DNA from: Streptomyces sp. MBT65
GTDB lineage: Bacteria; Actinomycetota; Actinomycetes; Streptomycetales; Streptomycetaceae
Assembly (NCBI RefSeq): GCF_016612545.1
Contig: NZ_JAENRY010000091.1
Span: forward strand, 1-59,916
DNA length: 59,916 bases
Direction: 5' to 3'
The notes beneath the pieces were generated by a model. The model saw only the letters and a list, made by a program, of their open reading frames with translations, ran no database searches and was not told where the DNA came from. Position 1 is the first letter of the stretch. Every line of letters starts with the position of its first letter. The position numbers and the translations under genes were made by a program. Shown piece by piece: positions 1 to 7,717 of the stretch.

Positions 1-74
1 GATCTCCCTGGTCGGCGTCCTCCTGGGCCGCGATCCCGAGGCCGCCGTCGAGGAGGACGCCGACCAGGGAGATC
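1..74. repeat. Perfect 24-bp inverted repeat at the window edge
   Basis: Bases 1-24 are the exact reverse complement of bases 51-74, with a 26-base loop. The repeat lies in the 3' part of the MFS gene and the frame stays open through both arms. It could be a natural hairpin, or a fold-back artefact if the window begins at a contig end. Confidence 0.9.
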
Positions 75-1324
75 GCGGAGGCGAGGGCGATGTAGAGGGC
101 CAGTGGTACCCAGCTGTCGTAGGCGCTCAGGAGGGTGGTGAACAGGAGCGGGGCGATGGCGCCGCCGATGATCCCGGCCAGGGTGTAGGCCAGCGAGGAG
201 CCGGTGTAGCGCAGCCGGGGTGAGAACTGCTCGGCGATGAACGCGGCCTGCGGGCCGTAGAGACAGCAGTGGATGACGAGGGCCACCAGGACGCCTGCGG
301 CGAGCGGCAGCCAGGAACCGCCGGCCGCCATCGGGAAGAACACGAACGGCCACACGGCGGCGGCCACCGCTGAAATGCCGTACAGCAGGCGCCTGTTGAC
401 GCGGTCGGAGAGTGCGCCGGCCAGGGGCATCAGGAAGATCTGGACCGAGGAGCCGATGAGGACGGCCGCGAGGGCGGAGCCGCGCGACATGTCGAGTTCC
501 TGGGTGGCGTAGGTCAGCACGAAGACAGTGAACATCGCGTACAGCACGTCCGGGCCGACCCGGCACAGGATCGCGGCGGTCAGGGCGCGGGGCTGGGTGG
601 TGAAGACCTCGCGGACGGGCGTTCGGGGCCTGGACTGCTCGGCCTCCATCGCCTTGAAGACCGGGGTCTCCTCCAGCTTGGCCCGGATCCACAGGCCGAA
701 GCCGACCAGGACGCCGGACAGCAGGAACGCCACCCGCCAGCCCCATGACTCGAACTGCGCCTCGGTCAGCAGGGCGCCGAGGGCGGCGAGCACACCGTTG
801 GCGAGCAGGTTGCCCGCGGGCGGGCCCACCTGTGCGGCGGAGGCGTAGAAGCCCCGGCGGCGCGGGTCGCCGAACTCGCTGGACAGCAGGACGGCGCCGC
901 CCCACTCGCCGCCCACGCCGACGCCCTGGGCGAAGCGCAGCACGACGAGGGCGATGGGTGCGGCGACGCCGATCGTGCCGTAGGCGGGCAGCAGGCCGAT
1001 CAGGAACGTGGCGACGCCGATGAGGACGAGGGTGGCGATCAGCACCTTCTTGCGGCCGATCACATCGCCGAGGCGGCCGAAGACGAAGCCGCCGAGGGGG
1101 CGGGAGAGGTAGCCGACCGCGTAGGTGGAGAACGCCAGGAGCGTGCCGGTGAGCGGGTCCTCGGAGGGGAAGAACAGATCGCCGAAGACCAGGGCGGCCG
1201 CCGCGGAGTAGACGGCGAAGTCGTACCACTCCAGGGCCGTGCCGGTGAGGCTCGCGACGAAGGCGCGGCGGACGCCGGAGTGCCTCGCCGCTGTCCCGGC
1301 GTCGCTCTTCGGGGTGTCGTGCAT
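1..1324 (-). CDS. MFS transporter, MHS (metabolite:H+ symporter) family, 3' end outside window
   Basis: Proton symporter of the inner membrane; the family takes up small organic acids, betaines and aromatic acids. The frame opens with an ATG at 1324 preceded by AAGGA and stays open to the window edge, giving at least 441 codons, close to a complete family member. The N-terminus carries the MHS signature ALEWYDF in helix 1. The cytoplasmic loop after helix 2 reads GRLGDVIGRKK, the classical MFS motif, repeated in the second half as GALSDRVNRR. Around twelve hydrophobic segments can be followed. It is divergent from the DUF2848 gene with about 116 bp between, so the two probably share a promoter region and a substrate pathway. 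Substrate cannot be read from sequence. The last visible codons run into a perfect inverted repeat at the window edge. Confidence 0.88.
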   Translation of the reverse strand, partial: MHDTPKSDAGTAARHSGVRRAFVASLTGTALEWYDFAVYSAAAALVFGDLFFPSEDPLTGTLLAFSTYAVGYLSRPLGGFVFGRLGDVIGRKKVLIATLVLIGVATFLIGLLPAYGTIGVAAPIALVVLRFAQGVGVGGEWGGAVLLSSEFGDPRRRGFYASAAQVGPPAGNLLANGVLAALGALLTEAQFESWGWRVAFLLSGVLVGFGLWIRAKLEETPVFKAMEAEQSRPRTPVREVFTTQPRALTAAILCRVGPDVLYAMFTVFVLTYATQELDMSRGSALAAVLIGSSVQIFLMPLAGALSDRVNRRLLYGISAVAAAVWPFVFFPMAAGGSWLPLAAGVLVALVIHCCLYGPQAAFIAEQFSPRLRYTGSSLAYTLAGIIGGAIAPLLFTTLLSAYDSWVPLALYIALASAISLVGVLLDGGLGIAAQEDADQGD

Positions 1325-1360
1325 GGTGCCCATCCTTGCTCGGGGACATCGACCTTCCGG

Positions 1361-1386
1361 CATACTTCTTGTATACAGGTCGTATG
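1361..1386. promoter_or_regulatory. Nested dyad in the MFS / DUF2848 divergent promoter region
   Basis: CATAC at 1361-1365 pairs with GTATG at 1382-1386, and TGTATACA at 1370-1377 is a perfect palindrome with the same centre (1373.5). Two concentric symmetries in a 116-bp divergent spacer suggest a regulator site. AT-rich cores of this type are common for GntR-family regulators, but no regulator gene is adjacent in the window. Confidence 0.5.
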
Positions 1387-1440
1387 CGCAAGCCCTGCGC
1401 CCGAAGTTAACGAGCCCGTTTCCTGACTGGGAGTGCCCTC

Positions 1441-2127
1441 ATGGCCGTGCTGACCTTCGAACTGCCCGACGGAACGACACGTGAGGTCGATGTCGTCCAG
1501 GTCCTCAACGCCGGGTACGCCGGGCGCAGTCAGGACGATGTCGCCGCACATGTCGCGGAACTCGCCGAGCTGGGGGTGCCGGGCCCGTCCGTGACGCCCG
1601 CGCTCTACCCCGTGTCCCCGTATCTCGCCCAGCAGACCGAGCGGGTCGCGGCCCAGCACGGCCGCACGTCCGGCGAGGCCGAGTGGGCGCTGGTCGTCGC
1701 GGCGGACGGGGAGCTGCTGCTGACCGCGGCCTGCGACCACACCGACCGCGACCTGGAGGTGCACGGGGTGGCGTGGAGCAAGAACGCCGGCCCCGACGTC
1801 CTCGCCCGCCGCGCCTGGCGGCTGGCCGACGTCGAGTCCCGCATCGACGAACTCACCCTGCGCGCCTGGGTCGACCACGCCGGCACCGAGACCGAGATCC
1901 AGACCGGCACCCTCGCCGAACTCCTCACCCCGGCCTACTGGGTCGACGTCCTGCGCGCCCGCGGCGAACTGACCCCCGGCACCGTCCTGATCTCCGGCAC
2001 CATCCCGATGGCCCCGGGCGTCGACCAGTTCGCCGACAGGTGGCGTGTGGAACTGGCCGATCCGGCGGGCGGGGACGTCATCAGCCTTGCCTACGACATC
2101 CGGCCGATGCCGGAGCCGATCGGCTAA
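1441..2127 (+). CDS. DUF2848 family protein
   Basis: A 228-residue cytosolic protein of the DUF2848 family, which is often found beside MHS transporters and is thought to resemble the fumarylacetoacetate hydrolase fold; the reaction is unknown. The ATG at 1441 follows GGGAG at eight bases. Recognisable features are the N-terminal pair of short beta strands (LTFELPDG, REVDVVQVLNAGYAGR), the YPVSPYLAQQ segment, and a C-terminal region with GTVLISGTIPM that looks like the FAH-like active-site floor. It is probably coregulated with the divergent transporter. The stop TAA (2125-2127) overlaps the stop of the convergent downstream gene, leaving no room for a separate terminator. Confidence 0.85.
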   Translation: MAVLTFELPDGTTREVDVVQVLNAGYAGRSQDDVAAHVAELAELGVPGPSVTPALYPVSPYLAQQTERVAAQHGRTSGEAEWALVVAADGELLLTAACDHTDRDLEVHGVAWSKNAGPDVLARRAWRLADVESRIDELTLRAWVDHAGTETEIQTGTLAELLTPAYWVDVLRARGELTPGTVLISGTIPMAPGVDQFADRWRVELADPAGGDVISLAYDIRPMPEPIG

Positions 2128-2975
2128 CCGGTCTGCTTCAGGGCGAGGTCGTCGGCGTAGTAGGTGCCCTGTGCGTACCAGCCGTGCACGTAAATGGTCG
2201 CGCTGGTCTGGGAGTTGCCGGTGGTGAAGGAGACGGTCAGGGGGCTGTAGTGGGTGGGGGAGGTCGCCCAGGTGGAGGTGCTGCCGCTCACGCCCAGGTA
2301 GACGTACGAACCGCGGACCCAGCCGCTGAGCGAGTACGTGGTGTTCGGTTCGACCTCTACGGTCTGGTCGCACTGCGCGGTGTCGCTCGAACTCACCTTG
2401 CCCTGAAGGGCTTTGGCGCCCGCGTGGACGGGGGAGGCGACGATGGAGCCCGGGTTGCCGGCGCAGTTCCACGGCGAGACGGTGCCCGACTCGAAGCCGG
2501 GGTTGGCCAGGGCGTCGGAGGTCCCAACTGGGTTCGGGGCGGCCTTCGTCGGGGCGGCTGACGTCGGGGCGGCGGACGCGCCCGCCGAGGGTGCGGCCGG
2601 GGTGGCTTCGGTGGGGCTGGGGATCATGAGGGAGCCGCCGAGACCGGCGACCGCCGCCGCGGCGATCGCGATCGTCACGGCCGCCCGGCGCTGTCCGGGC
2701 CCCAGGCGCGGGCGGTCTTCGGCGCGCGGTGGGCGGGAGTTGGCGTCGTGTGCGGGGAGCCTCTCCGTCTTGTGGCCCGGGGCGGGCGGGAGTTGCTCCG
2801 TCTCGCCGTCGGTCGGCGTGTGCGAGGTGTCGGTCGCGGAGGCGCGGTAGTGCTTGTCCTGGCGTATGTCGTCGAGGAGTTGGGCCAGCGCGTCCGTGTT
2901 GCGCGGGCGCAGCACGCGGATGGGTTCCAGCGCGGTGCGGTCGTCCGGTGAGTCGGACGCGGTCGGTATGGGCAC
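2124..2975 (-). CDS. Membrane-anchored carbohydrate-binding module protein
   Basis: A 283-residue protein with an N-terminal hydrophilic, charged segment (residues 1-95), one transmembrane helix at about 97-117, a Pro/Ala/Thr-rich linker to about 150, and a C-terminal beta-sandwich resembling CBM4_9 family modules (LANPGFESG start; later TYSLSGWVRG, TIYVHGWYAQGTYYADDLAL). It would display a sugar-binding domain outside the membrane with a cytosolic tail. Start is GTG at 2975, chosen because AAGGAGA lies five bases upstream. It lies downstream of the ROK gene of locus A but separated by a 290-bp repeat-bearing gap, so it is probably transcribed separately. No catalytic domain is visible. Confidence 0.72.
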   Translation of the reverse strand: MPIPTASDSPDDRTALEPIRVLRPRNTDALAQLLDDIRQDKHYRASATDTSHTPTDGETEQLPPAPGHKTERLPAHDANSRPPRAEDRPRLGPGQRRAAVTIAIAAAAVAGLGGSLMIPSPTEATPAAPSAGASAAPTSAAPTKAAPNPVGTSDALANPGFESGTVSPWNCAGNPGSIVASPVHAGAKALQGKVSSSDTAQCDQTVEVEPNTTYSLSGWVRGSYVYLGVSGSTSTWATSPTHYSPLTVSFTTGNSQTSATIYVHGWYAQGTYYADDLALKQTG

Positions 2976-3075
2976 GGCGCTCTCCTTACGTCCCGTGGCA
3001 CAGACCGGAGCTGTCCCTCTGGGATGGATACGCAGCGCCCGCCGTGGCGGTTCAGTCGGCGCCGTGCGCGACCAC

Positions 3076-3240
3076 TGTGAGGCCCGGGAGAGCCGTACGT
3101 CGTGCGGTAGCTGGTGTGGGCCGGTGCGAGGGTGAGGTTCTGGACTGCCGTATGGCGTGCGGGAGTCGGCGTGGGCCGGCCCGGAGGTGAGGTCCTCGAC
3201 TGCCGTACGGCGTCCGGGAGTCGGCGCGCGCCGGGCTGGC
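3076..3240. repeat. Tandem repeat, three copies of a 55-bp unit
   Basis: Three diverged copies start at 3076, 3131 and 3186 with an exact 55-bp period. Copies 2 and 3 are the most alike; all share a GTGAGG start and a GCCGTA-CG core. They fill most of the gap between the ROK gene and the carbohydrate-binding protein gene. No protein is supported across them. Confidence 0.8.
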
Positions 3241-3265
3241 GTTCTCGGCTGTGCCGTCTGCGGTC

Positions 3266-4153
3266 CTACGCCGCCGCCGCGTGTGCCGCGCCCACCAGCG
3301 CCGCGTCCCCGGCGGGACCGGCTGGCTTCAGCGCACGAATGCGCCGCGCGTCGGCACACGGGTCCTCCGGGGCCCAGCCCCCGGTCGCGAGACCGGTGGA
3401 CAGCGCGGGGGCGACGAGGTCCCAGGAGCGGGCCATGGAGCCGCCGACGACCAGGGCGGTCGCGCCGAAGTCCACCATGCGCGGGCCGAGTACGACGCCC
3501 AGCGCGGTGAAGACCTCGTCCAGTACCCGCCGGGCTCGCCCCTCTCCCGCTCTGGCCCGTCCGGCGATGTCGTGCACGTCGGCGGCGGGGTCGCCGTAGC
3601 GGGCGAGGATCGCGCGGCGGGAGACGGTGTCCTCCAGTGGGCGGCCGTCGATCTCGGTGAGGTCCATCCGTCCCTCGGGCGGTATGCCGGGACCGTGGTC
3701 GCGGATACGGCCGTCGGCGAGGAACGCAGAACCGACACCTGTGCCGAGCGTGATGCCCACGGCACGGCGATGCCCCCGGACGGTGCCCGCGGACCACTCG
3801 CCGGTCAGGAAGGCGTGGGCGTCGTTGAGGAACACGAGGTCGCCGGGGCGCTGCCGCAGTCCGTGCAGCAGTGCTGCCCGGACGTCCGTCCCGTACAGGG
3901 CGTCGAACTTGCCCACGTCCTTGAACAGGGCGACCCCGCGCGCGTAGTCGAACGGCCCGGGCACCGCCACGCCCCACCGCGCACCGGGCGGCGCCGACAG
4001 CCCGTCGGCGCAGCACCGTACGACGTCGAGGATGTCCTCGGCGGTGCCGTCCGCGTCGAGCGGTTCGCGCGTGCGGCTGGTGACGCGACCGTCGCGCAGG
4101 TCGACGAGCGCGGCGGTGACATGGGTGCCGCCGATCTCCAGGACAGGGATCAA
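3266..4153 (-). CDS. ROK family sugar kinase-like protein
   Basis: A 295-residue protein of the ROK family, cytosolic sugar kinases that use ATP. The phosphate-binding motif is at the N-terminus (LEIGGTHVTAALVD), the catalytic Asp lies in FLNDAHAFLTGEW, and the second nucleotide motif is GITLGTGVGSAFLADG. The Cys-rich zinc motif found in most ROK kinases is absent: the corresponding stretch (HGPGIPPEGRMDLTEIDGRPLEDTVS) has no Cys. The start is TTG at 4153, overlapping the TGA of the upstream isomerase-like gene (TTGA), which implies translational coupling; any later start would remove the ATP motif. It probably phosphorylates a sugar or amino sugar brought in by the locus A importer. Substrate unknown. 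Confidence 0.85.
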   Translation of the reverse strand: MIPVLEIGGTHVTAALVDLRDGRVTSRTREPLDADGTAEDILDVVRCCADGLSAPPGARWGVAVPGPFDYARGVALFKDVGKFDALYGTDVRAALLHGLRQRPGDLVFLNDAHAFLTGEWSAGTVRGHRRAVGITLGTGVGSAFLADGRIRDHGPGIPPEGRMDLTEIDGRPLEDTVSRRAILARYGDPAADVHDIAGRARAGEGRARRVLDEVFTALGVVLGPRMVDFGATALVVGGSMARSWDLVAPALSTGLATGGWAPEDPCADARRIRALKPAGPAGDAALVGAAHAAAA

Positions 4154-5877
4154 CGGACCAGCGCCTTCACGACACGCACCGGGCCGCCACCGGTCGCCCG
4201 CAGGGTGTACGGCCCGACCGCGGCCGGCACGGTCAGGGTCTCCGCGTAGGCCAGTTCGTGCCGGTCTCCGGCCGCCGTGCGCACGGTGACGCCGTCCCCC
4301 TCGACCACGTTCAGGATGTGGAAGCGGCCCTGCGTGTCGTCGTCCGCCTCGGCTTCGGCGTCCAGCACGAAGCGCCTGACCTCGTAGAACATCTCGGCCA
4401 GCTCGCCGATGACCTCCTCCCGCCAGCCGGTGCCCTCGCGCAGGGTGCGCGGTTCCTGCACCAGGTCACGGGCGACGGCCGCACCGCGCCGTCCGGTCTC
4501 CAGGTTGGCGAAGCCGTGTTCGTAGGGGAGGGGACGCGGGTTGCCGTCGGCACCGGGGCGCAGCCAGTCGTAGAACCTCAGGCTGTACAGGTAGGGGGTG
4601 GCGCTGATCTCCAGGACGAGGTTGCCCGCGCCGCTCGCGTGGGGGGTGCCCGCCGGGATCATGAACAACTGGCCCTGCTCGGCGGGGAAGGACAGGACGT
4701 GGTCCTCGGGGTCCATGGGGACTCCGTCGGAGATCGCCCGCTCGACCTCCTTGCGGAAGACGTCGACGTCGGCGTCCTCGCGCAGGCCGAGATACACCTT
4801 GGTGTCGGTGCTGCCGAGGGTCAGGTAGTACGTCTCGTGCTGGGTGTAGTCCCAGCCGAAACGCTCGCGCATGTACGACTCCTTGGGGTGGCAGTGCACG
4901 GAGAGGCTGCCGCCGCCGACGGTGTCCAGGTAGTCGAAGCGGATGGGGAACGACGTGCCGAAGCGGGCGTGTGCCTCTGCCCCGAGCACGCTCAACGGCT
5001 CCAGCACGCACAGGAGTTGGAACGGCACCTCGGCCCGGGCCTCCGGTCCGGTGCCGATGAGGATGCCCGCCTCGGGCGCGATCAGTTCGTAACCGAGCGC
5101 GGTGTTGTGGGAGTCGGGGTCGAAGCCGAGCTCGCGCTGGGCCCAATGGCCGCCCCAGGGAGTGGAGTTGAAGTACGGGAGGGTGCGGACGGGCTTGTGG
5201 GCCAGGGTGGCGTAGGTGGCGCGCAGGCCCACTCCGTCGAGCCACGCCGGGTGGTCGGGGTGTTGCAGGTCGAGCCAGGCGTCGAGTTGGGGGGCGAGCG
5301 CGTCGCGATGCCGGTCGAGCATCGGCCAGTCGACGTAGAAGAGGCGTCTGAAGTCGGGCTCCACGTCCGGGAGTCCGAGGTTGGCGCCCATCTCGCCCGC
5401 GCCGACGGCGGCCTCCGCGTAGCGCTTGGGGACGTCGGCGTACCAGAGCAGGTCGTGGTCGACGAGGGCGGCGCCGGGGCCGTGGACGAGGAGAAGTCCT
5501 TCGGGGGGTGGTGTGGATGCGGGGAGAGTCTCGAAGAGGTCGTCGAGGGGGTTCTCGGCGAGCTTGCGGAAGTAGGGGTCGTCGGCGTCCGCCGGTCGTT
5601 CGGTACGGCTTCTGATGTGGGCCGGTGGTGCGTAGTGGCTGCGGATGTCGAGCAGGGTGACGGGCGTGCCGCGCTCGGTCAGTTCGTGTGCGAGGCGATC
5701 GGCGAGGAGGGACCAGTCGACGGACGGGGGGCCGTCGATCGCCAACACCGCCGGACCGTCGGGGAGTTGGGCGGCCACTGCCTGCCATCCCGTGCGGAGG
5801 ACGGCCTCGGGGGCGGGGGCGTAGCGCGGATCGAGCCGGTACACACGATCTCCTTCGGAGGGCAGAGCGCCGGTCAT
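4150..5877 (-). CDS. Class I mannose-6-phosphate isomerase-like protein with N-terminal extension
   Basis: A 575-residue protein. Residues from about 210 resemble the cupin fold of class I phosphomannose isomerases: PYFNSTPWGGHWA, SVHCHPKESYM and a late FMIPAGTPHASG, giving His and Glu candidates for the metal site. The first about 200 residues look like a degenerate uridine-kinase-like or P-loop-like domain (AVLAIDGPPSVDWSLLADRLA, then LLLVHGPGAAL) but lack a Walker A lysine. The upstream ATG (5877) overlaps the permease stop as ATGA; a GTG at 5844 has AAGGAG five bases before it and may be the real start (564 residues). It sits between permease and ROK kinase, which suggests that the kinase product or a related sugar is its substrate. 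Confidence 0.75.
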   Translation of the reverse strand: MTGALPSEGDRVYRLDPRYAPAPEAVLRTGWQAVAAQLPDGPAVLAIDGPPSVDWSLLADRLAHELTERGTPVTLLDIRSHYAPPAHIRSRTERPADADDPYFRKLAENPLDDLFETLPASTPPPEGLLLVHGPGAALVDHDLLWYADVPKRYAEAAVGAGEMGANLGLPDVEPDFRRLFYVDWPMLDRHRDALAPQLDAWLDLQHPDHPAWLDGVGLRATYATLAHKPVRTLPYFNSTPWGGHWAQRELGFDPDSHNTALGYELIAPEAGILIGTGPEARAEVPFQLLCVLEPLSVLGAEAHARFGTSFPIRFDYLDTVGGGSLSVHCHPKESYMRERFGWDYTQHETYYLTLGSTDTKVYLGLREDADVDVFRKEVERAISDGVPMDPEDHVLSFPAEQGQLFMIPAGTPHASGAGNLVLEISATPYLYSLRFYDWLRPGADGNPRPLPYEHGFANLETGRRGAAVARDLVQEPRTLREGTGWREEVIGELAEMFYEVRRFVLDAEAEADDDTQGRFHILNVVEGDGVTVRTAAGDRHELAYAETLTVPAAVGPYTLRATGGGPVRVVKALVR

Positions 5878-6788
5878 TCCTTGCTCGATCCGGCGAGCAT
5901 CCCGGACACCAGCGTGCGCTGCGAGAAGAGGAACAGGACCAGCACGGGCAGGATGGCGATGACGATGGCCAGGGCGAGTTCGGGGATGGTGATGTTCAGG
6001 CCCGCACCGGCGACGGGGTTGAACGACGGGGTGGAGGTGAGCAGTTGGTTCAGGCCCACCTGGACGGGGAACTGCTCGCTGTTCGGCAACACGAGGTAGG
6101 GCAGGAAGAAGTTGTTCCAGTTGCCGACGAAGCTGAAGAACGCGACCAGTCCGACCACCGGCTTGGCGAGCGGGAGCGCGATGCGGGAGAAGAGCTGCCA
6201 CTCCGTGCAGCCGTCGATGCGCGCGGCGGACAGCAGGTCCCTGGGGAGGCTGCTCCCGAAGTAGATGTAGACCAGGTACACGCCGAACGGATAGAAGGAG
6301 AAGGGGAGGATCAACGACCAGACGGTGCCGATGAGATGGAAGCGGTTGAGCTCCAGGAAGATCGGCAGCACCAGGGTGGCCTGCGGCATGATCATGGTGA
6401 CCAGGGTGATCACCAGGAGCGTCTTGCGGCCCCGGAACTTCGTCAGCGCCAGCGCGTAGCCCGCCGGAACACTGACGAGCAGCGTCAGGACCAGCGAACC
6501 GCCCGAGTAGATGGCCGAGTTGAGCAGCCACCTCGACATGGCGCCGTCCTGGAAGGCGAACAAGTGCCGCCAGGCCGCGCCTATGTGATGGAACGAACCG
6601 AAGGACAGCGGGTTGTCCCGCACCACTTCGCCCGCGGTCTTCGACGGGGCCAGCAGCAGCCAGATCACCGGCAGTACGAAGAAGACGAGGAGGAAGGCCA
6701 GGAGGAGGCCGACCACCAGGAAGGGAAGGCTCCTTGACGGGTGGGCGCGTCGCCGCACGGCCGTCAGGAAGGGAGTCGTCTGTGTCAT
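5874..6788 (-). CDS. Carbohydrate ABC transporter permease, MalG type (locus A)
   Basis: Inner-membrane subunit of an ABC sugar importer, 304 residues, about six transmembrane segments. The cytoplasmic coupling loop carries the EAA motif in the form SAARIDGCTEWQLFSRIALPL, where it docks on the shared ATPase. The C-terminus FLFSQRTLVSGMLAGSSKE is typical of MalG-type subunits. The ATG at 6788 overlaps the preceding permease stop (ATGA). No ATPase gene is in the operon, as is usual for Streptomyces importers that share MsiK. It is clearly homologous to the permease at 48760-49725, with near-identical stretches such as FYPFGVYL and AARIDGC. Confidence 0.92.
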   Translation of the reverse strand: MTQTTPFLTAVRRRAHPSRSLPFLVVGLLLAFLLVFFVLPVIWLLLAPSKTAGEVVRDNPLSFGSFHHIGAAWRHLFAFQDGAMSRWLLNSAIYSGGSLVLTLLVSVPAGYALALTKFRGRKTLLVITLVTMIMPQATLVLPIFLELNRFHLIGTVWSLILPFSFYPFGVYLVYIYFGSSLPRDLLSAARIDGCTEWQLFSRIALPLAKPVVGLVAFFSFVGNWNNFFLPYLVLPNSEQFPVQVGLNQLLTSTPSFNPVAGAGLNITIPELALAIVIAILPVLVLFLFSQRTLVSGMLAGSSKE

Positions 6789-7717
6789 TTCTCGTCCAAC
6801 GTGAACAGGTTCGAGCGGGCGACCAGGAGACCGGCGGCGAGGAGGCCCACGGCCAGGAGGACGACGGAGATGGCGGCGGCGCCGTTGAAGTCGCCCTGCT
6901 GGAAGGCGTAGACGTAGGCCAGTTGGTTCGGTGACCAGGTGGGGCTCACTCTGCCGAGGCTTGCGGTCTGGAGGAGTTGGGGCTCCACGAACAGCTGGGT
7001 GCCCGTCGCGAAGGCCATGATCGTCATGTAGACGATCCACTGCCGGATCATCGGGATCTGAATGTGCCAGGCGGTGCGCCACGGGCCCGCGCCGTCCATG
7101 CGGGCCGCTTCCAGCACTTCGTCGGGGATGTTGTTCAACGCCCCGTACATCACGACCATCCAGCCGCCGGCGCCGGTCCAGAAGGCGATCAGCATGAGGA
7201 CCAGCGGCAGGTTGCCGGGTGCCAGGACGGCGGCGAACGTCTTGAACCCCAGGGCCGTCAACAGCCGTGACACCGGGCTGACATCGGGGTCCAGCATGAA
7301 CAGCCAGACCAGCACGCTCGCCACTCCGGCGAGGGCGCCGGGGATGTAGTAGAGGAAGCGGAAGAGCGCCGAGGTGCCCGGCCGTACGCGGCTGCGCAGG
7401 ATCACGGCGGTCAGCACGACCACGACGACCAGGGTCACCAGCCACATGACCAGATAGACCAGCATGTGGGTGAAGGCCGGGGCGAAGCGGTAGTCCTGGA
7501 CGACCTTCACGAACTGGTTGACCCCGGTGAACTGGCCCCGGTCGTTGGTGAGCGACAGATAGAACGCGTACCCGGTGGGGAAGACGCCGAACGCGAGCAG
7601 CAGCACCGCGTACCCGGCGACGAAGAAGTAGCCCGCGCGACCGCGGCCCGTGCGCCGCGGCGTGGTGCCGCGGCGCACGGGGGAGACGGTGACGCGCTCG
7701 GTCTCCAGCAAGGTCAC
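6785..7717 (-). CDS. Carbohydrate ABC transporter permease, MalF type (locus A)
   Basis: Partner permease of 310 residues with about six transmembrane helices and a charged, Arg-rich N-terminus. The EAA loop reads EAARMDGAGPWRTAWHIQIPM. The start is GTG at 7717, overlapping the stop of the binding-protein gene as GTGA, which argues for tight coupling of binding protein and permease. It is paralogous to the permease at 49715-50629: both have FYIPGALAGVASVLVWLF-like and FWTGAGGWMVV-like segments at the same positions. Confidence 0.92.
   Translation of the reverse strand: MTLLETERVTVSPVRRGTTPRRTGRGRAGYFFVAGYAVLLLAFGVFPTGYAFYLSLTNDRGQFTGVNQFVKVVQDYRFAPAFTHMLVYLVMWLVTLVVVVVLTAVILRSRVRPGTSALFRFLYYIPGALAGVASVLVWLFMLDPDVSPVSRLLTALGFKTFAAVLAPGNLPLVLMLIAFWTGAGGWMVVMYGALNNIPDEVLEAARMDGAGPWRTAWHIQIPMIRQWIVYMTIMAFATGTQLFVEPQLLQTASLGRVSPTWSPNQLAYVYAFQQGDFNGAAAISVVLLAVGLLAAGLLVARSNLFTLDEK

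Noticed and set aside
4258..6099. Long plus-strand frame opposite the isomerase-like gene
   Set aside because: Low-complexity antisense shadow created by GC-rich third positions.
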